Below, piece by piece: positions 54,395 to 64,000 of a stretch of 64,000 bases of DNA (positions are counted from its first letter, which is position 1; each line of letters starts with the position of its first letter). Location of the stretch: contig NZ_CP152376.1 in assembly GCF_038784515.1 (NCBI RefSeq), positions 3,472,001 to 3,536,000 of the forward strand, in the 5' to 3' direction. The notes beneath the pieces are model-generated. The model saw nothing but the letters and a program-made list of their open reading frames with translations. It did not search any database and was not told the DNA's origin. The position numbers were made by a program, and so were the translations under genes. The DNA comes from Rhodoferax sp. GW822-FHT02A01 (GTDB lineage: Bacteria; Pseudomonadota; Gammaproteobacteria; Burkholderiales; Burkholderiaceae_C).

Positions 54395-55697
54395 TCAGAT
54401 GTCCATCACATGGGCGAGCATGCCGAAGGGCACGCGCCAACCGGTGCAGCCTTCACGTTCGACGGAGGCAGCGCGCTGGTTGTTCCGCGTGATGGTGCCG
54501 ATTTGAGGTTGCAGATATTTGTCGGTGAACGAGACCCTGTCGCCACGTCGGAAGTCTTGAGGCCCAGGCTTTTGCACTTGCGGTTGAGGCAGTGATGTAG
54601 ACTGGGCTTCAATCGACTCTGGCCCTGCCCCCGGATCTATGGCGGCATAGGACAGTTTCCACTGTGTTCGGCTGGCATCGTCCTGCACGGTGGCCTGTGC
54701 GTCCTTCATTGCGACCACTTTGCCTGCGCGCATCTGGCCGCTACGCCAGTCCATGAACTGCACGGACTTTCCAATATTGAGTTGGCTGCGTATGGCCACA
54801 ATGCGCCTGGGGTCCGCCAGCAGCCAGTCAATGATGCGGCTGAGCTCGTAGAGTTCGAGACTGCTGGCGTTGGACAGAGCCTCGATCAGCTCGGTGTCAT
54901 TCATGGTGACACCATTCTGCCAAAGGCAGGATGGCTTCAAGCTGCCAGCTTCATGCTTCAGGGCAGGAGTGCTGAGCTCGCCGGCCACAGCCCACGGCAG
55001 CAATTCGGCAACCCGATTGATGGGGTGGTCCGCAATGTGCACCAGCACATGGCGTAGGTACGCATACGGGTCAATGCCATTGAGCTTGCAGGTGCCCACC
55101 AAGCTGTAGATGATCGCGGCGCGACTGCCCCCGCTGTCTGAGCCGAAGTGCAGGTAATTCTTGCGTCCCAGCACTACCCCGCGCAGGGCCCGCTCGGCGG
55201 TGTTGTTGTCGATCTCGATGCGACGATCTTCCACATAGACATTTAGGGCGCGCCAATTGCCCAGTGCATAGCCAATGGCCGTTGCCAGGGGTGACTTGGA
55301 AGAGAGCTGCGACAAGCTCTCGCCCAGCCAATCATGCAGCTGCGCAAGCAACGGCTTGGCATGCCTTTGGCGGTGCAGCAGTCGCTGCTCGGCACCGTGC
55401 CCCCGAATCCGTTGCTCCAGGGCATAGAGTGCCCCGATGCGTTGCAGGGCCTGATGTGCCAGGGTACCGACGACGTGCTCTTGGCGCTCATGGATTTCGT
55501 GGAACTTGCGCCGGCAATGCGCCGAGCAGGCGGCCTCGATGATGCGTCCGTCCTCGAAGATCTTGTCGTACCCCGCATAGGCGTCGGCCTGCAGTACACC
55601 AACAAATCCGCGCAAGTGCTGCCTTGGGTTTTCGCCCTTGCGGTTCGCCGAGCAATTCCAGTTGGGCCTGTGCCGACTCCATCTGCTCGCTGGAGTG
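54395..55697 (-). pseudogene. IS66-family TnpC remnant fused to a passenger-type domain
   Basis: The frame carries IS66 TnpC motifs: LQADAYAGYDKI, CSAHCRRKFHEIHE, IEIDNNTAERALRG, GSDSGGSRAAIIYS and HIADHPINRVAELLPW. It continues in frame into MNDTELIEALSNASSLELYE and a KOW-like end (GDRVSFTDKYLQPQIG). In other IS66 elements such a region is a separate accessory gene, so this is either a fusion or a lost stop. At the 5' side, SEQMESAQAQLELLGE (TnpC N-terminus) is in another frame, so about half of the protein has been deleted. Confidence 0.7.
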
Positions 55698-55818
55698 CAA
55701 CCGCTTGAGCTTTGATGAAGGGTGGCTACGAGCACACCATGCGGAAGTGATGAGGAAGCGGATGCGGAAGTGACTCAACATTGCTATCAACTTAATAGCT
55801 GTCAAACCACTATTTACG

Positions 55819-55903
55819 TGGTGCCCGGGGCCGGAATCGAACCGGCACGCCTTGCGGCGGGGGATTTTGAGTCCCCTGCGTCTACCAATTTCACCACCCG
55901 GGC
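55819..55903 (-). tRNA. tRNA-Leu (anticodon CAA)
   Basis: The minus strand reads GCCCGGGTGGTGAAATTGG, then an anticodon arm GGGGA-CTCAAAA-TCCCC giving CAA, a long variable arm, a GGTTCGATTCC T-arm, an acceptor strand that pairs with the first seven bases, and an encoded CCA end at 55819-55821. The long variable arm is typical of leucine tRNA. Its 3' end faces the accessory region (IS66, IS3, RHS), making it a plausible old integration site. cysM reads away on the other side. Confidence 0.95.
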
Positions 55904-55943
55904 AGGCAGGAAGGAAGTCGTAAATTATGGCACATTTATGCAC

Positions 55944-56846
55944 ATGAACTTTCTTACCATTGAAGACGCCGTTGGAAAAACCCCGCTGGTTGCGCTGCAG
56001 CGCATAGGCGCACAGACCAACACGCAGAACAACAACGTCGTACTCGGCAAACTAGAGGGCAACAACCCTGCAGGTTCGGTCAAGGACAGGCCGGCCCTGA
56101 GCATGATCCGACGGGCGCAGGAGCGTGGAGAGATCAAGCCGGGTGACACACTGATCGAGGCAACTTCCGGCAACACCGGTATTGCTCTGGCAATGGCCGC
56201 AGCCATCAAGGGCTACCGCATGGTGCTGATCATGCCGGAGGATCTGTCGATCGAGCGTGCGCAAACCATGAAGGCCTTTGGTGCAGAGCTGATCCTCACG
56301 CCCAAGAGCGGTGGCATGGAATACGCCCGAGACCTCGCCGACAAGATGGAGCGGGAGGGGCAAGGCAAGGTGTTGGACCAGTTTGCCAACCCGGATAACC
56401 CGCGCATCCACTACGAAACCACCGGCCCTGAGATCTGGGCTGACACGGACGGCAAGATCACCCACTTCGTCAGTGCCATGGGAACCACCGGCACCATTAC
56501 CGGCGTGTCCCAATTCCTCAAGGAAAAGAATCCGGCCATCTGCATCGTGGGCGCACAGCCTTCGGAAGGCTCCCGAATTCCAGGCATACGCAAGTGGCCC
56601 GAGGCGTACATGCCGAAGATCTACAACCCGGCCAATGTGGATGAACTGGTCAGTGTGAGTCAGGCGGATGCCGAGCAAATGTGCCGGCGTCTGGCACGCG
56701 AGGAAGGCATATTTGGCGGCATCTCTGCGGCGGGAGCCTGCTGGGCGGCCCAACAGATTTCCGAGCGCGAGCGTGACGCAGTCATTGTGTTCGTGGTGTG
56801 CGATCGGGGCGACCGCTACCTCTCAACCGGTGTTTTTCCGGCCTGA
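55944..56846 (+). CDS. cysM: Cysteine synthase B
   Basis: The 300-residue protein shows the PLP lysine in NNPAGSVKDRPAL (Lys about 43), the phosphate loop TSGNTGIALA, and the YETTGPEIW segment of the CysM branch. It makes cysteine from O-acetylserine (or O-phosphoserine in some species) and sulfide or thiosulfate. ATG at 55944 is chosen because it opens the conserved domain; ATG 55938 is possible. The gene is followed by tusA, which also handles sulfur. Confidence 0.95.
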   Translation: MNFLTIEDAVGKTPLVALQRIGAQTNTQNNNVVLGKLEGNNPAGSVKDRPALSMIRRAQERGEIKPGDTLIEATSGNTGIALAMAAAIKGYRMVLIMPEDLSIERAQTMKAFGAELILTPKSGGMEYARDLADKMEREGQGKVLDQFANPDNPRIHYETTGPEIWADTDGKITHFVSAMGTTGTITGVSQFLKEKNPAICIVGAQPSEGSRIPGIRKWPEAYMPKIYNPANVDELVSVSQADAEQMCRRLAREEGIFGGISAAGACWAAQQISERERDAVIVFVVCDRGDRYLSTGVFPA

Positions 56847-56901
56847 GGCCACTCCGGCTTGGCTGCGCAACCCTACAATGGACACATAGAGGAACCTACC
56901 C

Positions 56902-57129
56902 ATGCAGATCGACAAAGAAATTGACACCCGCGGCCTGAATTGCCCTTTGCCCATCCTGAAAGCCAAAAAGGCGCTGGCGGAACTGCAGAGTGGTCAGGTT
57001 CTCAAGGTGGTGTCCACCGATGGTGGCTCGATCAGGGACTTCCAGGCTTTTGCCAAGCAGACGGGAAACGAATTGCTGGACCAGCAGACTTTGGAAAGCG
57101 AATTCATCCACGTGCTGCGTCGCCGCTGA
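56902..57129 (+). CDS. tusA: TusA-family sulfurtransferase
   Basis: The 75-residue protein has the family CPxP motif (CPLP, Cys14) after DTRGLN and the typical LKVVSTDGGSIRDF strand. TusA relays persulfide sulfur for tRNA thiolation and cofactor synthesis. A terminator follows at 57163. The gap after cysM is 55 nt with GAGGAAC before the start. Confidence 0.9.
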   Translation: MQIDKEIDTRGLNCPLPILKAKKALAELQSGQVLKVVSTDGGSIRDFQAFAKQTGNELLDQQTLESEFIHVLRRR

Positions 57130-57162
57130 CTGACTGGCAGCATCGCTCCATCAGAAGCCACC

Positions 57163-57193
57163 AAACAGCGCGCCTTGGGCGCGCTGTTTTTTT
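57163..57193. terminator. Bidirectional terminator between tusA and valS
   Basis: AAACAGCGCGCC and GGCGCGCTGTTT form a 12-bp stem with a 3-nt loop, followed by a run of seven Ts on the plus strand. The As at the left side give T-residues on the minus strand, so it can also end valS transcription. Confidence 0.88.
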
Positions 57194-57199
57194 GGGCGC

Positions 57200-60139
57200 T
57201 TAGCCTAAGCGCGCGAGCTGGTCCCGCACCTTGGACAGGGTGTCGGTAAAGCCTGCCACGCGCTTGCGCTCCTGGTCAATCACCGCAGGCGGCGCCTTGG
57301 CCACAAAGGCTTCGTTGGAGAGCTTGGCGGTGGCCTTGGCGATCTCGCCTTCCAGACGGCTGGCTTCCTTGCCCAGGCGCAATTTTTCAGCAGCAAGGTC
57401 CACTTCCATATGCAGGCAGATGCGGGCATCGCCCACCACTGCCACGGGCGCGGCCTGCGCTGCCGCCTGCCAGGATGCTTCGTCTGCGAACAGCCGAACC
57501 TCGTTCAACTTGGCCAACGCCTGCAGGATCGCGGCCGAAGATTGCAGAAACGCGCTTTCCGCTTCGCTCTGGGCGACCACGTACAGAGGCAACCGTGTGG
57601 CAGGTGACACATTCATTTCGCCGCGCAGGTTGCGGCAGGCGTCCACCAGTTGCTTGAGTTTTGCGATCTCGGCGATTGCAGCCTCGTCGATGCGTTCCGG
57701 CTGGCTCACCGGATAGGCAGCGACGCTGACCGAAGCGCCTTCGCGGCCAGCCACGGGGGCCACCTTTTGCCACAGCTCTTCGGTGATGAAGGGTGTGATC
57801 GGATGCGCCAGGCGCAGGATGGTTTCCAGCGTGCGGATCAGAGTGCGACGCGTGCCACGCTTCTGGGCGTCATTGCCGGTCTGTATCTGTACCTTGGCGA
57901 TTTCCAGGTACCAGTCGCAGAACTCGTCCCAGACGAACTGGTAGATCGTGTTGGCCACGTTGTCCAGGCGGTACTCTTCAAAGCCCTTGGCCACCTCGGC
58001 TTCGGTCTTTTGCAGCAGCGAAACAATCCAGCGATCGGCGCTGCTGAAGGCCAGATAGCCATGGGCCGGGCCGCCGACAGCGCATTGCTCCTTGGTGTGC
58101 TCCAGCAGGCCGCAATCCTGGCCTTCGCAGTTCATCAGCACAAAGCGGGTGGCGTTCCACAGCTTGTTGCAGAAATTGCGGTAACCCTCACAGCGTTTGC
58201 TGTCGAAGTTGATGCTGCGGCCCAGCGAGGCCAGCGCGGCAAAGGTGAAGCGCAGTGCGTCGGCGCCATAGGCGGGAATGCCCTCGGGGAACTCCTTTTG
58301 CGTGTTCTTGCGCACTTGCGGCGCAGTTTCCGGCTTGCGCAGTCCGGTGGTGCGTTTCTCGAGCAGGGGTTCCAGCGAGATGCCGTCTATCAGGTCCACC
58401 GGGTCGAGCACGTTGCCTTCGGACTTGCTCATCTTCTTGCCCTGGGCGTCGCGCACCAGGCCGTGAATGTAGACGTGCCTGAACGGGACTCTGCCGGTGA
58501 AGTGCGTGGTCATCATGATCATGCGGGCGACCCAGAAAAAGATGATGTCGTAGCCGGTGACCAGGACGCTCGATGGCAGATAAAGGTCGTAGTCGGAGAG
58601 TGGTTCGCTGCCGGTGTTGCCCCAGCCCATGGTGCTGAATGGGACCAGCGCGCTGGAGTACCAGGTATCGAGCACGTCTTCGTCGCGGCGCAGGGTCTTG
58701 CCCGGGGCCTTGGCCTGGGCTTCGGCTTCGTTGCGGGCCACAATGACATTGCCTTCTTCGTCGTACCACGCCGGGATCTGGTGGCCCCACCACAGCTGGC
58801 GGCTGATGCACCAGTCCTGGATGTTGTTCATCCACTGGTTGTAGGTGTTGATCCAGTTCTCGGGTACAAAGCGTACCTCGCCGCTCTGCACAGCGTCTAT
58901 GGCCTTCTGGGCAATGCTCTTGCCCGTGGTGTCACCCTTGCCGACCTGGTTCATCGCGACGAACCACTGGTCGGTCAGCATGGGCTCGATCACCTGCCCG
59001 GTGCGGGCGCAGCGGGGGACCATGAGCTTGTGCTTCTTCACTTCCACCAGGAAGCCGCCAGCTTCCAGGTCGGCCACCACCTTTTTGCGTGCAACAAAGC
59101 GGTCCAGTCCTTGATAGGCAGCTGGCGCCTGGTCGTTGATCTTGGCGTCCAGCGTCAGCACGCAGATCATGGGCAGCTTGTGGCGCTGGCCCACGGCGTA
59201 GTCGTTCTGGTCGTGGGCCGGGGTGACTTTCACCACGCCGGTGCCGAAGGCCTTGTCCACGTACTCGTCGGCAATCACCGGAATGTCGCGGTCGCACAGC
59301 GGCAGGCGCACCATCTTGCCGATCAGCGCGGTGTAGCGTTCGTCTTCCGGGTGCACCATCACGGCCACGTCGCCCAGCATGGTTTCGGGGCGGGTGGTGG
59401 CCACGGTGATATCGCCGGAGCCGTCGGCCAGCGGGTAGCGGATATGCCAGAGAGCGCCTTCTTCCTCTTCGCTTTCCACTTCCAGGTCGCTCACCGCGCT
59501 CATCAGTACCGGGTCCCAGTTCACCAGGCGCTTGCCGCGGTAGATCAGACCCTGCTCGTACAGCTGGACGAATGTCTCCGTCACCGTCTTGGACAGCTTG
59601 GGGTCCATGGTGAAGTACTCGCGGCTCCAGTCCACGCTGTCGCCCATGCGGCGCATCTGGGTGGTGATGGTGTTGCCGGACTTTTCCTTCCACTCCCAGA
59701 CCTTTTTCACAAATTCGGGGCGCCCCATGTCGTGGCGGCTGATCTTCTGGTCGGCCAACTGACGTTCCACCACGATCTGCGTGGCAATGCCCGCGTGGTC
59801 GGTGCCGGGAATCCAGGCGGTGTTGAAGCCGCGCATGCGGTGGTAGCGCGTCAGGCTGTCCATGATGGTCTGGTTGAACGCGTGGCCCATGTGCAGCGTG
59901 CCGGTCACATTGGGGGGTGGCAGCTGGATGGCAAACGATGCCGCGCCAGCTTGCGGCTCCTGCGTGCCGCGGTAGCCCGCAACACCATAGCCGCGCCTTT
60001 CCCACTCGGGGCCCCAATGCGCCTCCAGAGCGGCCGGTTCAAACGACTTGGAGAGGGACTGCAAACCGGGTTGTTCGGGCGTGCTGGTGGCGGGTGCGGC
60101 GGATGGGGTGCTGGGGGTGGCGTTGTCAGACATAGTCAT
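57200..60139 (-). CDS. valS: Valyl-tRNA synthetase
   Basis: The 979-residue class I synthetase has the HIGH-equivalent [13 protein letters not shown], the KMSKSEGNV loop, [17 protein letters not shown], an editing domain and a C-terminal coiled coil ([17 protein letters not shown]). It attaches valine to tRNA-Val. ATG at 60139 or 60133 are both possible. Length is normal. Confidence 0.97.
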   Translation of the reverse strand: MTMSDNATPSTPSAAPATSTPEQPGLQSLSKSFEPAALEAHWGPEWERRGYGVAGYRGTQEPQAGAASFAIQLPPPNVTGTLHMGHAFNQTIMDSLTRYHRMRGFNTAWIPGTDHAGIATQIVVERQLADQKISRHDMGRPEFVKKVWEWKEKSGNTITTQMRRMGDSVDWSREYFTMDPKLSKTVTETFVQLYEQGLIYRGKRLVNWDPVLMSAVSDLEVESEEEEGALWHIRYPLADGSGDITVATTRPETMLGDVAVMVHPEDERYTALIGKMVRLPLCDRDIPVIADEYVDKAFGTGVVKVTPAHDQNDYAVGQRHKLPMICVLTLDAKINDQAPAAYQGLDRFVARKKVVADLEAGGFLVEVKKHKLMVPRCARTGQVIEPMLTDQWFVAMNQVGKGDTTGKSIAQKAIDAVQSGEVRFVPENWINTYNQWMNNIQDWCISRQLWWGHQIPAWYDEEGNVIVARNEAEAQAKAPGKTLRRDEDVLDTWYSSALVPFSTMGWGNTGSEPLSDYDLYLPSSVLVTGYDIIFFWVARMIMMTTHFTGRVPFRHVYIHGLVRDAQGKKMSKSEGNVLDPVDLIDGISLEPLLEKRTTGLRKPETAPQVRKNTQKEFPEGIPAYGADALRFTFAALASLGRSINFDSKRCEGYRNFCNKLWNATRFVLMNCEGQDCGLLEHTKEQCAVGGPAHGYLAFSSADRWIVSLLQKTEAEVAKGFEEYRLDNVANTIYQFVWDEFCDWYLEIAKVQIQTGNDAQKRGTRRTLIRTLETILRLAHPITPFITEELWQKVAPVAGREGASVSVAAYPVSQPERIDEAAIAEIAKLKQLVDACRNLRGEMNVSPATRLPLYVVAQSEAESAFLQSSAAILQALAKLNEVRLFADEASWQAAAQAAPVAVVGDARICLHMEVDLAAEKLRLGKEASRLEGEIAKATAKLSNEAFVAKAPPAVIDQERKRVAGFTDTLSKVRDQLARLG

Positions 60140-60188
60140 TCAGTGTAGAGCGAGGGGCGATTTTACCGGCTGGGCTACCATAGCCTGG

Positions 60189-60500
60189 ATGAGCACACCA
60201 GCAGCATCCAAACCCCATACCCGCCGCGGCCCGTTTGGCCTGCCGCTGCTGCCCGCGCACTATGCCACGGTGGTGATGCCTTTTTTCCTATCCATCATCA
60301 TGACGGGAGTCATTTCGCTGGTGAGCACGTTGCGCAGTGTGGGACTGGCTGCAGGCATTCTGTCCTTGTGGTTGGGCTCTTGGGCGCTGTCTTGGGTGAT
60401 TGCATTTCCTACCTTGCTGGTGGTCCTGCCCCTGGTGCGCAAAGCAACCTATGGGGTTGTCCAGATGCCGCATGAGGGAAGTGCGGACCATTCGGGATAA
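60189..60500 (+). CDS. DUF2798 small membrane protein
   Basis: The 103-residue protein has two hydrophobic helices (MPFFLSIIMTGVISLVSTL near 30-50 and LGSWALSWVIAFPTLLVVLP near 66-86) with a short polar loop, the pattern of DUF2798 proteins. The function is unknown. It is divergent from valS and lies 7 nt before the yaaA start, so a shared promoter is likely. Confidence 0.8.
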   Translation: MSTPAASKPHTRRGPFGLPLLPAHYATVVMPFFLSIIMTGVISLVSTLRSVGLAAGILSLWLGSWALSWVIAFPTLLVVLPLVRKATYGVVQMPHEGSADHSG

Positions 60501-60507
60501 TCGCACC

Positions 60508-61278
60508 ATGCTGTTCCTACTTTCCCCCGCCAAATCCCTGGATTACGAGACTCCGCTGAACGGCCAACCGCATACGGCCCCTTTGTTTGTGAAGGACTCC
60601 AAGGTGCTGATCGATGTGCTGCGGACCCAGTCGCCAAAGCAGATTGCCGAGCTGATGGACCTGAGCGACAAGCTCAGCACGCTCAATGTGGCGCGCTACC
60701 AGGCTTGGTCCACCCGCGCCACCGAAAAGAATGCCCGCCAGGCGGCCCTGGCCTTTGATGGCGATGTGTACGGTGGTCTGGATGCGCGCAGCCTGGACGC
60801 CGACGACTTGGCCTGGGCGCAAGACCATATCTGCATTCTGAGCGGTCTCTATGGCGTGCTGCGTCCACTGGACCTGATGCAGCCTTACCGGCTGGAGATG
60901 GGCACGCAAATCGCCAACCCCGGTGGCAAGGACCTGTATGCGTTCTGGGGTTCGCGCATTTCCGAATACCTCAACACCCGCCTGCGCAAGGACACCAGCC
61001 CGGTGGTGGTCAACCTGGCATCCAACGAATATTTCAAGGCCGTGGACACCAAGGCGCTCAAGTCCCAGGTGGTGGAGTGCGTGTTCCAGGAATACAAGGG
61101 CGGGCAGTACAAGATCGTCAGCTTCTTTGCCAAGCGCGCGCGCGGCCTGATGGCACGCTACGCCACCGTCAACCGGCTGGTGCATGTGGACCAGTTGAAG
61201 TCCTTTGACTCCGAAGGCTATGCCTTTGATGCCAAAGTCTCCACCCCCGCCAAGCTCGTGTTCAGGCGCAAGGCATGA
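60508..61278 (+). CDS. yaaA: Peroxide stress protein YaaA
   Basis: The 256-residue protein begins MLFLLSPAKSLDYETP and has DGDVYGGLDA, ILSGLYGVLRPLDL and NLASNEYFKAVD, all typical of YaaA (DUF328). YaaA lowers intracellular free iron during peroxide stress in E. coli. ATG at 60508 places the conserved start correctly. Its stop overlaps the start of the next gene by 4 nt (ATGA). Confidence 0.95.
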   Translation: MLFLLSPAKSLDYETPLNGQPHTAPLFVKDSKVLIDVLRTQSPKQIAELMDLSDKLSTLNVARYQAWSTRATEKNARQAALAFDGDVYGGLDARSLDADDLAWAQDHICILSGLYGVLRPLDLMQPYRLEMGTQIANPGGKDLYAFWGSRISEYLNTRLRKDTSPVVVNLASNEYFKAVDTKALKSQVVECVFQEYKGGQYKIVSFFAKRARGLMARYATVNRLVHVDQLKSFDSEGYAFDAKVSTPAKLVFRRKA

Positions 61279-62198
61279 AAGTCAGCGCCAACGGCCTGCA
61301 GATCGAGGTGGAGGACTCTGCCACCGCAGACCCATCCCATCGCCAGCGGCCCGTCGTGCTGCTGATCATGGGCCTGGGCATGCAGCTGATCTCCTGGCCC
61401 GACTACTTCGTGCAGCCGCTGGTGTACGCGGGCTACCGCGTGATCCGCTTCGACAACCGGGACAGCGGCCTGAGCACCGCTTTGGACCACTTGGGCAAAC
61501 CCAACATGGCGTGGACCATGATGAAGTACCAGATGGGCATGGCCTTGCACCCTCCGTATAGCCTGAGCAACATGGCGCAGGACAGCCTGGGCGTGCTGGA
61601 CGCGCTGGGCATTAGCTGTGCCCACGTGGTGGGCGTCAGCATGGGCGGCATGATCGCTCAGCATCTGGCCATCGAAGCGCCGCAACGGGTGACCAGCCTG
61701 ACCAGCATCATGAGCAGCAGCGGTGGCAAAGGCTTGCCTGGCCCGCAGCCACAAGCATTGCGCATCATGATGAGCCGTCCCCGCGACAAAAGCGAGGAGT
61801 CCATTACCCAGTACGGTCTGCAGTTGCTGACGGCCATTGGCAGCCCTGGCTATCCCACGCCGGAGGCCGAACTTCGCCAGCAGATCGTGCAAGCCTACCG
61901 TCGTAGTCAACAGCCCAACGGGACGCTGCGCCAGACCGTCGCCGTGATGGCCGACAGCACACGCGCTGCCTTGCTGGGGCGCATCCAATGCCCGACCCTT
62001 GTGGTTCACGGGCATGCCGATCCGCTGGTTCCCTTTGTCTGCGGTGAGGACACGGCACGTCGCATTCCGCATGCCGTGCTGGTGGGAATAGAAGGCATGG
62101 GGCACGACCTGCCTCCCGAGCCGGTGCGGCAGATCCATGAAACCCTGATCCCACGCCTATACATGGCCCAGAAGCACATTGCCGGAGATACACCGTGA
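61275..62198 (+). CDS. Alpha/beta hydrolase
   Basis: The 307-residue protein has the nucleophile elbow [10 protein letters not shown] (Ser about 117), an oxyanion region [10 protein letters not shown], an Asp in [12 protein letters not shown] and a final GMGHDLP (His). The exact substrate is unknown; the pattern is close to esterases and poly(aspartic acid)-like hydrolases. It is coupled to yaaA upstream (ATGA) and to queF downstream (GTGA). Confidence 0.9.
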   Translation: MKVSANGLQIEVEDSATADPSHRQRPVVLLIMGLGMQLISWPDYFVQPLVYAGYRVIRFDNRDSGLSTALDHLGKPNMAWTMMKYQMGMALHPPYSLSNMAQDSLGVLDALGISCAHVVGVSMGGMIAQHLAIEAPQRVTSLTSIMSSSGGKGLPGPQPQALRIMMSRPRDKSEESITQYGLQLLTAIGSPGYPTPEAELRQQIVQAYRRSQQPNGTLRQTVAVMADSTRAALLGRIQCPTLVVHGHADPLVPFVCGEDTARRIPHAVLVGIEGMGHDLPPEPVRQIHETLIPRLYMAQKHIAGDTP

Positions 62199-63040
62199 AC
62201 ACCCCTGAACAGTCCCAGTTGGGCAAGGCCTCGGCCTATGTGGATCAGTACGATGCGTCGCTGCTGTTTCCCATTCCCCGCGCCGGCAAGCGTGCCGAGA
62301 TCGGGGTGACCGGAGCCAGCCCGTTTTTTGGCGCCGACATCTGGACCGCCTACGAGCTGAGCTGGCTCAACACGCGTGGCAAACCGCAGGTGGCGCTGGT
62401 GCACTTCACCATCCCCTGCGAATCCGTGAATATCGTGGAGAGCAAGTCCTTCAAGCTCTACCTCAACAGCTACAACAACACCCGTTTTACCGATGCCGCC
62501 GAGGTGCTGGCGCGACTGCGTGCCGACATCAACGAAGCCGTATGGCGCGGCGGTGTGGTGCAGTCCTCGGTGGGCGTCAAGATGATTGGCCCCGAGCTGT
62601 TTGACCGGGAACCGATTTACGAACTCGATGGCCTGAGCCTGGATCGCCTGGACGTCGAATGCACCCGCTACCAGCCTGCCCCCGATTTGCTCACTGCAGC
62701 AACCGAAGAGCCGCCGGTCACCGAAGTGCTGGTGAGCAATCTGCTCAAGAGCAATTGCCTGGTCACCGGCCAGCCCGACTGGGGCAGTGTGCAGATCAGC
62801 TACACCGGTCCGCAGATCAACCAGGAAGGCTTGCTGCAATACCTGGTGAGCTTTCGCAACCACAACGAGTTCCATGAACAGTGCGTGGAGCGCATCTTCA
62901 TGGACCTCTGGACACGCTGCAAGCCGCTCAAGCTCACCGTCTATGCGCGCTACACACGCCGCGGCGGTCTGGACATCAACCCCTTTCGCACCAGCCATCC
63001 GCAGGCGCTGCCATTGAACACACGAACGGCACGCCAATAG
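62195..63040 (+). CDS. queF: NADPH-dependent 7-cyano-7-deazaguanine reductase
   Basis: The 281-residue protein is a long (type II) QueF. It has [17 protein letters not shown] (NADPH and substrate loop) and [13 protein letters not shown] with the catalytic Cys, plus [11 protein letters not shown]. It reduces preQ0 to preQ1 in queuosine synthesis. GTG start overlaps the hydrolase stop, with GGAGAT placed 5 nt upstream. Confidence 0.95.
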   Translation: MNTPEQSQLGKASAYVDQYDASLLFPIPRAGKRAEIGVTGASPFFGADIWTAYELSWLNTRGKPQVALVHFTIPCESVNIVESKSFKLYLNSYNNTRFTDAAEVLARLRADINEAVWRGGVVQSSVGVKMIGPELFDREPIYELDGLSLDRLDVECTRYQPAPDLLTAATEEPPVTEVLVSNLLKSNCLVTGQPDWGSVQISYTGPQINQEGLLQYLVSFRNHNEFHEQCVERIFMDLWTRCKPLKLTVYARYTRRGGLDINPFRTSHPQALPLNTRTARQ

Positions 63041-64000
63041 TGGCCGCCGTCTTTCCCACCATCCACTGGCAAGAGGGCGGCCACGACTGCAGCGCCCGCT
63101 GGCGCTCCGAACGTGGCGCCTCCGCACCCAAAAAGGTGGTGCTGGCAGACGACACCATGACGGCAGATGCGGCCTACCGTCTGGCGTGCGAAGGCACTGC
63201 GCTACTCTGGCGCGGTGACTTCCAGAACGCGCGCCAGATGTTGCAGGCGCTGGGGCGCCGCCTTGACCAGTCGGCCGCCACCGACAAGCGGGGGCGCAAA
63301 CGCAAACCGCTGGCTGCGAAGCCCGCTACGTTCAGTGCGGAAGAACACGCTGCGGCGGCTGCCAAAGGCTTTCACCTGCATAGGCAGGCGCAGGCCCAAC
63401 GCGCCCGCGTACTGAGCATGGTGCTTTTGTCATTCAGCGAGGACTATGGCCTGACCCTGCGCCGCAGTCCCGATGCCCGAATCGCTTGTGCGCAAGCCTG
63501 GGGCGACGTGGTGGCGGGCGAGGGTGGCAGTGTGGCGTCCATGCGCGAGCTGCTGGGCTTGATCAGCGCCCATGAGTGGCGCAAGAACGGCGTGGAAATA
63601 TCCTCACTCGGTGCGGCACCCAACAACCGTATCTACCCGCATTACGGTGTGTTTTCTCCAGTGCGTGGTGAATACGTCGGGCTAGTCAAACTGGCACCTT
63701 TGGCTGCGGATACCGCAGCGCTGACCATTTTTGATATTGGCACCGGCACCGGCGTACTGTCAGCCGTGCTGGCGCGGCGTGGCGTGGGCCACGTGGTGGC
63801 TACCGACATGGATGCGCGCGCCTTGCAGTGCGCCCGCAGCAACCTGGAGCAACTGGGCGTGAGCGCCCAGGTTGACGTGCAGCAGGCCAATCTGTTTCCC
63901 GCGGGGCTGGCAGACATCATCGTCTGCAATCCGCCCTGGCTACCTGCACGTCCGGGCTCGCCGATCGAGCATGCGGTGTACGACGAAGGTAGCGGCATGC
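63040..64000 (+). CDS. Class I methyltransferase with NPPW motif (partial)
   Basis: This frame runs off the window (320 codons visible). An unassigned N-terminal part of about 210 residues contains a basic linker (DKRGRKRKP) and is followed by a MTS-type methyltransferase domain with FDIGTGTGVLSAVLARRG (SAM motif I) and VCNPPWLPARPGSP, the NPPY-like motif of N5-glutamine, RNA or small-molecule methylases. The GTG at 63040 overlaps the queF stop. The substrate is unknown. Confidence 0.8.
   Translation, partial: MAAVFPTIHWQEGGHDCSARWRSERGASAPKKVVLADDTMTADAAYRLACEGTALLWRGDFQNARQMLQALGRRLDQSAATDKRGRKRKPLAAKPATFSAEEHAAAAAKGFHLHRQAQAQRARVLSMVLLSFSEDYGLTLRRSPDARIACAQAWGDVVAGEGGSVASMRELLGLISAHEWRKNGVEISSLGAAPNNRIYPHYGVFSPVRGEYVGLVKLAPLAADTAALTIFDIGTGTGVLSAVLARRGVGHVVATDMDARALQCARSNLEQLGVSAQVDVQQANLFPAGLADIIVCNPPWLPARPGSPIEHAVYDEGSGM

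Noticed and set aside
57650..60148. 832-codon open frame opposite valS
   Set aside because: It is the antisense shadow of valS; the composition (His/Ala/Val/Gly-rich with no motif) is that of a mirrored GC-rich gene.
62006..63127. 373-codon minus-strand frame opposite the hydrolase and queF genes
   Set aside because: The plus-strand genes are strongly recognised and cover the same bases.
1..64000. CRISPR arrays
   Set aside because: No evenly spaced short repeats were seen; the only repeated blocks are MCP signalling domains, RHS/Ig repeats and the 21-bp motif.

Overview
The window looks like the chromosome of a betaproteobacterium of the order Burkholderiales, probably Comamonadaceae near Rhodoferax. 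This is an inference from the protein flavour of the housekeeping genes (valS, cysM, tusA, yaaA, queF), from the four long MCP-type chemoreceptors and from the many multi-domain cyclic-di-GMP proteins. No 16S or other phylogenetic marker is present, so the genus is a guess.

Layout. 0.1-5.9 kb: a methyltransferase with a Cys-rich GDCCVxC-type small protein, a membrane-anchored binding-protein/LysM gene with a partner, a MazEF-like toxin-antitoxin pair, and an HD-GYP-like protein. 6.2-6.7 kb: a dead IS6-family transposase. 7.3-10.5 kb: an EAL phosphodiesterase, an MCP and a small gene. 10.8-11.2 kb: a broken RelE/HigB-type toxin and antitoxin remnant. 11.3-19.7 kb: a degenerate hemerythrin, a FIST sensor joined to a GGDEF/EAL/receiver protein, an active-looking diguanylate cyclase, a damaged PilZ gene and a second MCP. 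20.4-24.7 kb: two PAS histidine kinases, a 58-residue coupled ORF and a receiver/HD-GYP regulator. 24.9-28.1 kb: unknown genes and an IS3 remnant.

28.3-34.6 kb is the most striking part. An acyl-homoserine-lactone synthase gene sits behind a lux-box-like palindrome and is followed on the same strand, with almost no spacing, by an APS kinase (cysC), a DHH phosphoesterase, a PAPS-type sulfotransferase and an MCP. A LuxR regulator and a DUF4902-like gene diverge from it. Read together this is a quorum-sensing-linked sulfation cassette: CysC makes PAPS, the sulfotransferase uses it, and a DHH protein could remove the by-product PAP, although the DHH copy here looks internally deleted.

35-38.8 kb: an S53 (sedolisin) lipoprotein peptidase, a transglutaminase-like fragment, an MFS transporter and a small gene. 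38.9-46.9 kb: a five-gene minus-strand operon with a CheY-like protein, a GAF/GGDEF/EAL/receiver protein, a membrane-anchored TauA/SsuA-like binding protein without transporter partners, a hybrid histidine kinase and a receiver-kinase. 47-55.8 kb: an accessory block at the 3' side of tRNA-Leu(CAA), with a collapsed PAS/receiver gene, a Cache-MCP, an EAL fragment, a 5'-truncated RHS gene ending in an M15-peptidase-like tip, and IS3 and IS66 remnants. 55.9-64 kb: conserved core genes.

The dominant theme is signal transduction: four chemoreceptors, four sensor kinases and at least seven cyclic-di-GMP or HD-GYP proteins in 45 kb. Erosion is common too; I count about a dozen broken genes. Everything here is read by eye from sequence; family names come from motif recognition without database searches.
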